A stretch of DNA of 64,000 nt from Carallia brachiata. Its lineage: Eukaryota; Streptophyta; Magnoliopsida; Malpighiales; Rhizophoraceae. The notes beneath the pieces were generated by a model that had not been told where the DNA came from, ran no database searches, and saw only the letters and a list, made by a program, of their open reading frames with translations. A program made the position numbers and the translations under genes. Positions 51,253 to 64,000 of this stretch are shown piece after piece (positions within the stretch are counted from its first letter, which is position 1; each line of letters starts with the position of its first letter). The stretch is from positions 248,001-312,000 of the forward strand of contig JADCRB010000101.1 in the NCBI GenBank assembly GCA_021464245.1, read 5' to 3'.

Positions 51253-54218
51253 TGGGCATGCATGCATAGTTAGCAATTATACTTTAATGGATTGCCAAGA
51301 AGTTCACAGCTTACATTTTCTTTTTCTTCGTATTCTTCTTTTTTTTTTTCTTCTTCTTATTAACAAAGGTATTTGCCATCCAATAGCATTGGTAATGTGA
51401 TACATTTATATTTATCCGCGTTCATGCAATAAAGCTCTATCCAATAACATGGCATGGATTGTATTGGATTGCATGAAATATTTTCCACAAAAAGGAAAAT
51501 TTGAGGAGTGGTTTATAGCAGCACATAATCCTAATGAGCAATTATTTTTGTGGAATAATTGGTTTCTTTTATAAGGCTGAAAAGACTTGTAATAAGTTGG
51601 TTAGGTATTTGTTCGAAGTTCAACCAATAGGCGACAATGATTTGTGTTTAATTTTTAAGTTATGCTTCATAGACCATAGTGTGCATAATTATTAATCAAG
51701 TGTTTGATTCTCATTGTTAGCTTTATTTGCAAATATATGATTCAAATTGAAAGATCAAATTTGCTGATGAATCCCACATACAATTTTTGCGAGTTGACTT
51801 GTACGCACTTGATGTTCAACAATTAAAAACCCAATATCAAAACTATATAAAGCAATTTTCGAGGAGGGATAATCGGTTAATCAGTCTTCACAAACATCTT
51901 ATATTAGCCAAGTTTTTTGTTATTCAACTTTCTGTAATATTTATATATAATTTTTTTTAATCTTGAAGGAGTAGTCACAATTATATAAAGAGAAGGTAGT
52001 TGAGAAGTGGACCCAAAAAAAAAAGGGATTTAGCGATGCCTCCATTTCGTCGCTAAAAGGTCATCTAAATTGCTAAATATTATTAGTGACAAAAAATTGT
52101 CGTCGGAGCCATCTTGTAAAAGTCTCGTTGCAAAATATTATTTGCCACAAAACATGGACTTGCGTCGCAAATTATCCTAGACGGAGACCAAGGTCGACGC
52201 GATTGTGAGCGACAATATAGTTCATCGCCATAAACCTTGCCAGTTAGCATTTGGTATCCTGTTCGTGCTAAATAGTTTTATCGACGAAAAATTTTCGTCG
52301 CAAATAATCCGTCAGCATTTTTCTTTTATTTTTTTAATTTACTGTTAATCTTGTATTGAGCATACATATTTTTTATTTAGATATATATCATATTTTCAAT
52401 TAAAATAAATTGGTGCTAATTAAAAGACAGAAAACAAATGTTAATTTTATATTTGCAAAAATGGACATTGTCATTTAATAGACAATTATTCATATATTCA
52501 CAAAGTTAAAAAGTACAATCTCCGACTTTCAGCTTGTCCAAAGTCACATACACATTAAGTAAAAACAAAGTGGTGGTAATGATCATTACCTTGGGGCCAA
52601 CCCCAGGACTCTTACATATACCTTGTTAATCACGTTGATAAGAGCCAAATTAATTAATTCATCTGGGTAGAATAAGGATGCCGCAACGCCATTCTTCATA
52701 TTTATAGTGGTCAATTTCTTGCAATTCTTTATCCATTATCATTTGCATACATATAACTTGATCTCTCAGCAATATTTGGTTATGATGTGTTATTGGAGTA
52801 AATAATATTGGATCTAAGCATCTGTTTTTTTGTCTTTTTTTTTTGTCCTCATGGGCAGCTAAACAGTTTTACGACATTTGGAAGCTCTGGCACAACGGTT
52901 GCATCAAGCTTGTGGAATTGGTCGCAACCTGGGTTCACTTATGTTGTACCGCCAACAAATTAATTGTGGATAAGTTTTTTTTGAACCATAAAAAGATAAA
53001 AACCAAAGCAGCTAGAGCTCAAAGGATTGGTTTGATTTCATTAAAAAAACCAACAGTTCTGATTCTGCGGTCAGAAAAATAAAAATCAAACTGGTTACTA
53101 GCAGTTCCATTCTAATTCTAAGTTTATTCTGCTTTTGGTTCTAGTCCTAGGCTAATTCGAGTTCTCGTCAAGTTTTGAATCGGTCTCTCCCTTTTATAGT
53201 CACCAGAATTCGAACACAAGGTCAATTTGTTGTATTAGAGCATGAGACAAGACCACCCCAACTGTTTTTGTTCTAGTAGGAGTAATTGATCACGATCTAT
53301 GCCCGATCCAATTCTAACTCTAATTGATTCGAACAGCACTTTGGTCGGGCCTAATAGTAGCCATCCTAGTTATAAAACAAAACTTTCATAGGACTCCAAC
53401 TGCGGGAGTTTTCCTGCCGCGAGGCGAGTCTAACATAGCAAACTTCCAACCAGGTTCCAGTTCTAACTCTGATTTCCAACTTGTTTTGGTTTGAATTCAC
53501 TTCTTAAAGAAAAAAAAAAAAAGTGTTTTGAAAAGAGTGCAGTTTTGGCTGCATGAGAAAATCAGCCTGAAAATTGTCCCGACAGTAACAATGATGTAAT
53601 TCTTAGTAATAATATATATATTTTAAGTAACAAAAAATAAAAAATGTGAATGTTGTTATTTAAAATTCAAAACTCATTAATTTTTATATATCTGTCGAAC
53701 TAAAAAATCATGGAGTGCTTTAACTTTGTCGTTTCAAAAGATAAAAGGAAAAATTATAATTACTGGTTGATGAATTACCTACATGTACTAAGTGGCTGTA
53801 TTGTCTCATGCTTTATGAGTACGTTCGCCGTCCAAAAATCAATCCTTTTATACATTTTGTAACATAGGAAAGGAAATCACTTTTTTTTTTCCGCTTTGGC
53901 CGGAGCAGCACATTTGACACGTGGGATAACTCTTTTCGAATAAATTAAAATTTGCGAGTCGGTACCTATTTTAACAGGGGAAATTAATCCTTTTGTGTAG
54001 AGGAGGCCAGAAAGTATATAAATCGTTTATATAACTCATTAATGTCGTTATCATCATTGTCATTATCATCTTCAAGACAACCAAATGATGTCCTTTTGTA
54101 TGTCTTTTTGTAGAGGGCACATAGTAATCACCGTAATTGCCTATAAAGAAAATAACATATGAGCGCATACACAAAAGGGAAACAAAAGTGAAATTAACAA
54201 TAGGTGACCACTGATACA
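51253..54218. other. Intergenic between WRKY and serpin genes
   Basis: AT-rich with a probable CACTA-type remnant (52030-52320). No gene was recognised. ORFs at 52843-53082 and on the minus strand at 53971-54219 show no known motifs. Confidence 0.55.
52030..52320. mobile_element. Probable remnant of a CACTA (En/Spm)-type element
   Basis: Dense repeats of GTCGC/GCGAC-type words in both orientations: TTTAGCGATG, TCGTCGCTAAAA, TTGTCGTCGG, TGCGTCGCAAA, GCGACAATA, TCGTCGCAAA. A near-perfect palindrome CGACGAAAAATTTTCGTCG lies at 52282-52300. This texture is typical of CACTA subterminal regions. No CACTA terminus, TIR pair or 3-bp duplication was located. Confidence 0.45.
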
Positions 54219-55933
54219 ATGGATTCTACAATGGTGAAGTCCTCCTGTCCCGGAAAAATGGCCTCGGGCAGTTTGAACACCAGCTTCTGCTTACGCATGG
54301 CAATCCATGTTCTGCAGAAAGAAGCACAAAAAGGGTCAAATTTCGTGTTCTCTCCTATTTCACTTCAGTCCATGCTGAGCCTACTTGCTGTAGGCTCAAA
54401 AGGGTCTACCTTGGAGCAGCTGCTTTTCTTTCTCGGAATGAAGTGTGTGGATGAGCTCAATTCTCTGGCTTCACAGATTGTGGCTTTGGTATTTTCTCCC
54501 GCTGGTGATACCAAGGGAGGTCCAATTATATCATTTGTCAACGGTGCTTGGATTGATCAACGCTTACGTTTGAAGCCCACATTTTAGGAGGTGGTGGAAC
54601 GTGTTTATGGTGCCACAGCCAAGGAGGTTGATTTTGTGAATAAGGTGAGGTCTCAATAATGATTTGAACGTAATTTTAAGTCTATATTTGTGGTTTGATA
54701 AATTATTTGAAATGCAAAGGTTCATTTTGCAGCTAATTCATAGGAGATAAAAAAAGTGATTTTTGTACAAATTTGAGAATTTTGTATGTCAAAAAGGATT
54801 TTTTCTAAAAGCACCATTACAATATTAAAAATTTTTTTATTTGAATGTAATAATGCATGAATTTTTTTAATTAGTGTAATACTTTTTAAAATAAAAAAAT
54901 AATTAGATCAGTTAACTTTTATGTACTTTTTATTATAAAATATCACGATATTTGTAAAAAATTTAAGTGTTATTATATTCGGATATAATTTCAAACAAAA
55001 TTTTTTTTTGCTCATGAACGTGTTTTTGCTCATCAAAATTTTTATTCGGATCTACTTTTTCTCTTTTTCCAATTCGCACATCATCTTTCTTACGTGTTTC
55101 CTGTCAGCTTGCTAATGAGAACTTATATTTGATGTTTTATTGTCCTTGAAGGCTCGTCAAGTGGAAAACGAAGTTAATTCATGGGCAGAGAATGCAACCA
55201 AAGGACTCATTAAAGACCTTCTCCCAGATGGGTGCTTAGGCAACGACACAGCTCTTGTGCTTGCCAACGCACTTTACTTCAAAGGATCGTGGGACAGAAA
55301 ATTTGATGCATCCAAATCTGAACCCAGAGCTTCTACCTCCTGGAGGGTCAGGTTGTTCAAACTCCTTTCATGACTATGGGAAGATACGAGCGGAACTTTT
55401 ATGGATCCTTTGATGGTTACAAAGTCCTGAAACTGCCCTACCAAGGGAGAACAGATACCAGGGGATTTGCAATGTACTTTTTTCTTCCTGATGCAAGAGA
55501 TGGCCTGGAAAATGTGATAGGGAAGTTCGAAACCGATCCTGCCATATTCCATTGTGATTCAAAGTTGTGGGAAGAGCAACTTGATCGCTTTTGGATTCCT
55601 AGGTTCAAGTTTTCATTTAAATTTGAAGCCTCGAGTACCATGAAGGAAATGGGTTTGGAGCAAGTTTTCCAAGATGTTGGCGAGCTTACAGAAATGGTAG
55701 ATTCTCCGCGATCTCCTGTTCTATCAGAAATATACCACAAGTCCTTCATTGAAGTTGATGAGGAAGGAACTGAAGCTGCAGCTAGCACAGCCCTGAGGAT
55801 GAGATGGTGCTGTGGCAGCGCGGATCCTCCAACATTTGTAGCTGACCATCCATTCTTGTTCACTATTAAGGAAGAAAATTCTGGGGCAGTTTTCTTTGCT
55901 GGGGCTGTCCTTAATCCCCTATTGGGTTCTTGA
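54219..55933 (+). pseudogene. Plant serpin with two coding lesions
   Basis: Two exons, 54219-54644 and 55152-55933, with the single phase-0 intron usual for plant serpins; about 400 aa if intact. Seen: NFVFSPISLQSMLSLLAVGS, SFVNGAWIDQRLRLKP, VNSWAENATKGLIKDLLPDG, LANALYFKGSW, the reactive-loop hinge [11 protein letters not shown], then FVADHPFLF and a C-terminal VLNPLLGS. Serpins trap serine or cysteine proteases by loop cleavage. Lesion 1 is an in-frame TAG at 54585-54587, where the family has a Lys/Gln between PTF and EVV. Lesion 2 is a frame break near 55320, after FDASKSE, equivalent to one lost base. Both flanking frames are otherwise conserved. By loop spacing (Gly as P15) the predicted P1-P1' is Cys-Cys. 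Either a young pseudogene or a gene with sequence errors; the ATG at 54219 was chosen as the first in frame. Confidence 0.82.
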
Positions 55934-63356
<7,423 letters not shown>

Positions 63357-63660
63357 CTGAACTATTTGGTACTCTGTTTCTAGAGCACTCTAGTCTGTGT
63401 TTCTATCAATGTCTTTAATGTTATGGAGTTTCATGTTGCCTCAAAATGTCAGAAAGTGTTGGAAGTCGTTCCTCAACAAATGCTTGTAAATATTTGAACA
63501 TCCTACGAATCTTGTTATGGGCTTTGTTATCTAACTGCTGTTGTACCTCTCCACGGAGGAACGACTGAAACACATCTCAAAGCTGCAATTTATTTACAGA
63601 AGTGTTGGAACTAAGCCTGGAACTATAATAGGTAATGGAAGGGTATCATGCTTGCAAAAC

Positions 63661-63666
63661 AATAAA
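63661..63666 (+). terminator. AATAAA poly(A) signal candidate of the aspartic protease
   Basis: AATAAA lies about 305 bases past the TAG stop at 63354-63356, a common plant 3' UTR length. There is no transcript evidence. Confidence 0.4.
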
Positions 63667-63734
63667 TTGAGGTTAATCTTCTTTCGGACCATGAAATTCT
63701 AATTGCTTGCCTTTCACCGGATGCCGGAAATCGG

Positions 63735-64000
63735 TCCTCAATTCTCTTTTTTAGTCAAAATGAAAGATGCTTTATTGAATTTGTCGACGTGCATCATCAT
63801 CAATCATGGCATAAATGGAAGCTAGCATCTCCCTATTCCAAACAGTCTCTTAGGTGAGAAAGAGCTACTTAGGTAAGGCGTGTGCAACACCATTTGCCCT
63901 TTTCTTGAGATGTTGGAGAGTGAAAGTAGTGAAGGCTGTAGAGGGGGATTTAACATCCTCTAAGAGGCAGCCAACAAGGTTGGTTTGTAGGTGTGCCTAG
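63735..64000 (-). mobile_element. RNase H tail of a LINE, cut by the window edge
   Basis: The minus strand reads LVGCLLEDVKSPSTAFTTFT, then HLKKRANGVAHALPK followed by a stop, and later ASIYAMIDDDARRQIQ close to its 3' end. The R-ANxVAHALAK block is the conserved C-terminal part of RNase H domains in plant L1-type LINEs. In-frame stops show that it is decayed. A short T-run at 63747-63752 could be the poly(A) tail. Confidence 0.6.

Overview
This is a window of plant nuclear DNA, almost certainly from a eudicot. The evidence is split genes with short GT-AG introns, AT-rich intergenic DNA, and gene families typical of land plants: a phytepsin-type aspartic protease with a plant-specific insert, a group IIb WRKY factor, STIG1-like, DOMON/cytochrome b561 and a plant serpin. 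An Au-type SINE also points to a plant. The species cannot be named from the sequence alone. No tRNA, rRNA, CRISPR or organellar gene was seen.

Layout. On the minus strand: a PLP-homeostasis (YggS/PLPBP) protein (157-3178), two tandem DOMON + cytochrome b561 genes (4216-5710 and 7549-8992), and a STIG1-like secreted Cys-rich protein (15944-16447). On the plus strand: VPS35L, the Retriever/Commander subunit (19788-33363, 22 coding exons); a SWAP/SURP splicing regulator with an RS tail (35450-39642, 4 exons); a group IIb WRKY factor (47871-51252, 6 exons); a serpin with coding lesions (54219-55933, 2 exons); and a phytepsin-like aspartic protease (58906-63356, 13 coding exons). Three stretches are gene-poor: about 9.0-15.9 kb, 39.6-47.9 kb and 51.3-54.2 kb.

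Mobile DNA is mostly small and sits in introns. There are two hAT-type MITEs with 8-bp target duplications (2505-2722 and 59711-60320), an Au-like SINE (22929-23124), an antisense RTE-clade LINE remnant (29.9-30.9 kb), a 220-bp tandem repeat (26.6-27.1 kb), an RNase H tail of another LINE at the right edge, and a probable CACTA-type subterminal remnant (52.0-52.3 kb).

The genes form no pathway or operon; they are independent loci. No new biological system was found. The most consequential observation is that VPS35L and the SWAP gene each carry several frame breaks inside otherwise well-conserved exons, and each can be explained by loss of 1-2 bases. That pattern suggests uncorrected sequencing deletions more than genuine gene death. 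The serpin has one similar deletion plus an in-frame TAG, so it is a better pseudogene candidate. Exon boundaries were deduced by eye from GT-AG sites, reading phase and remembered family conservation; no alignment was run.
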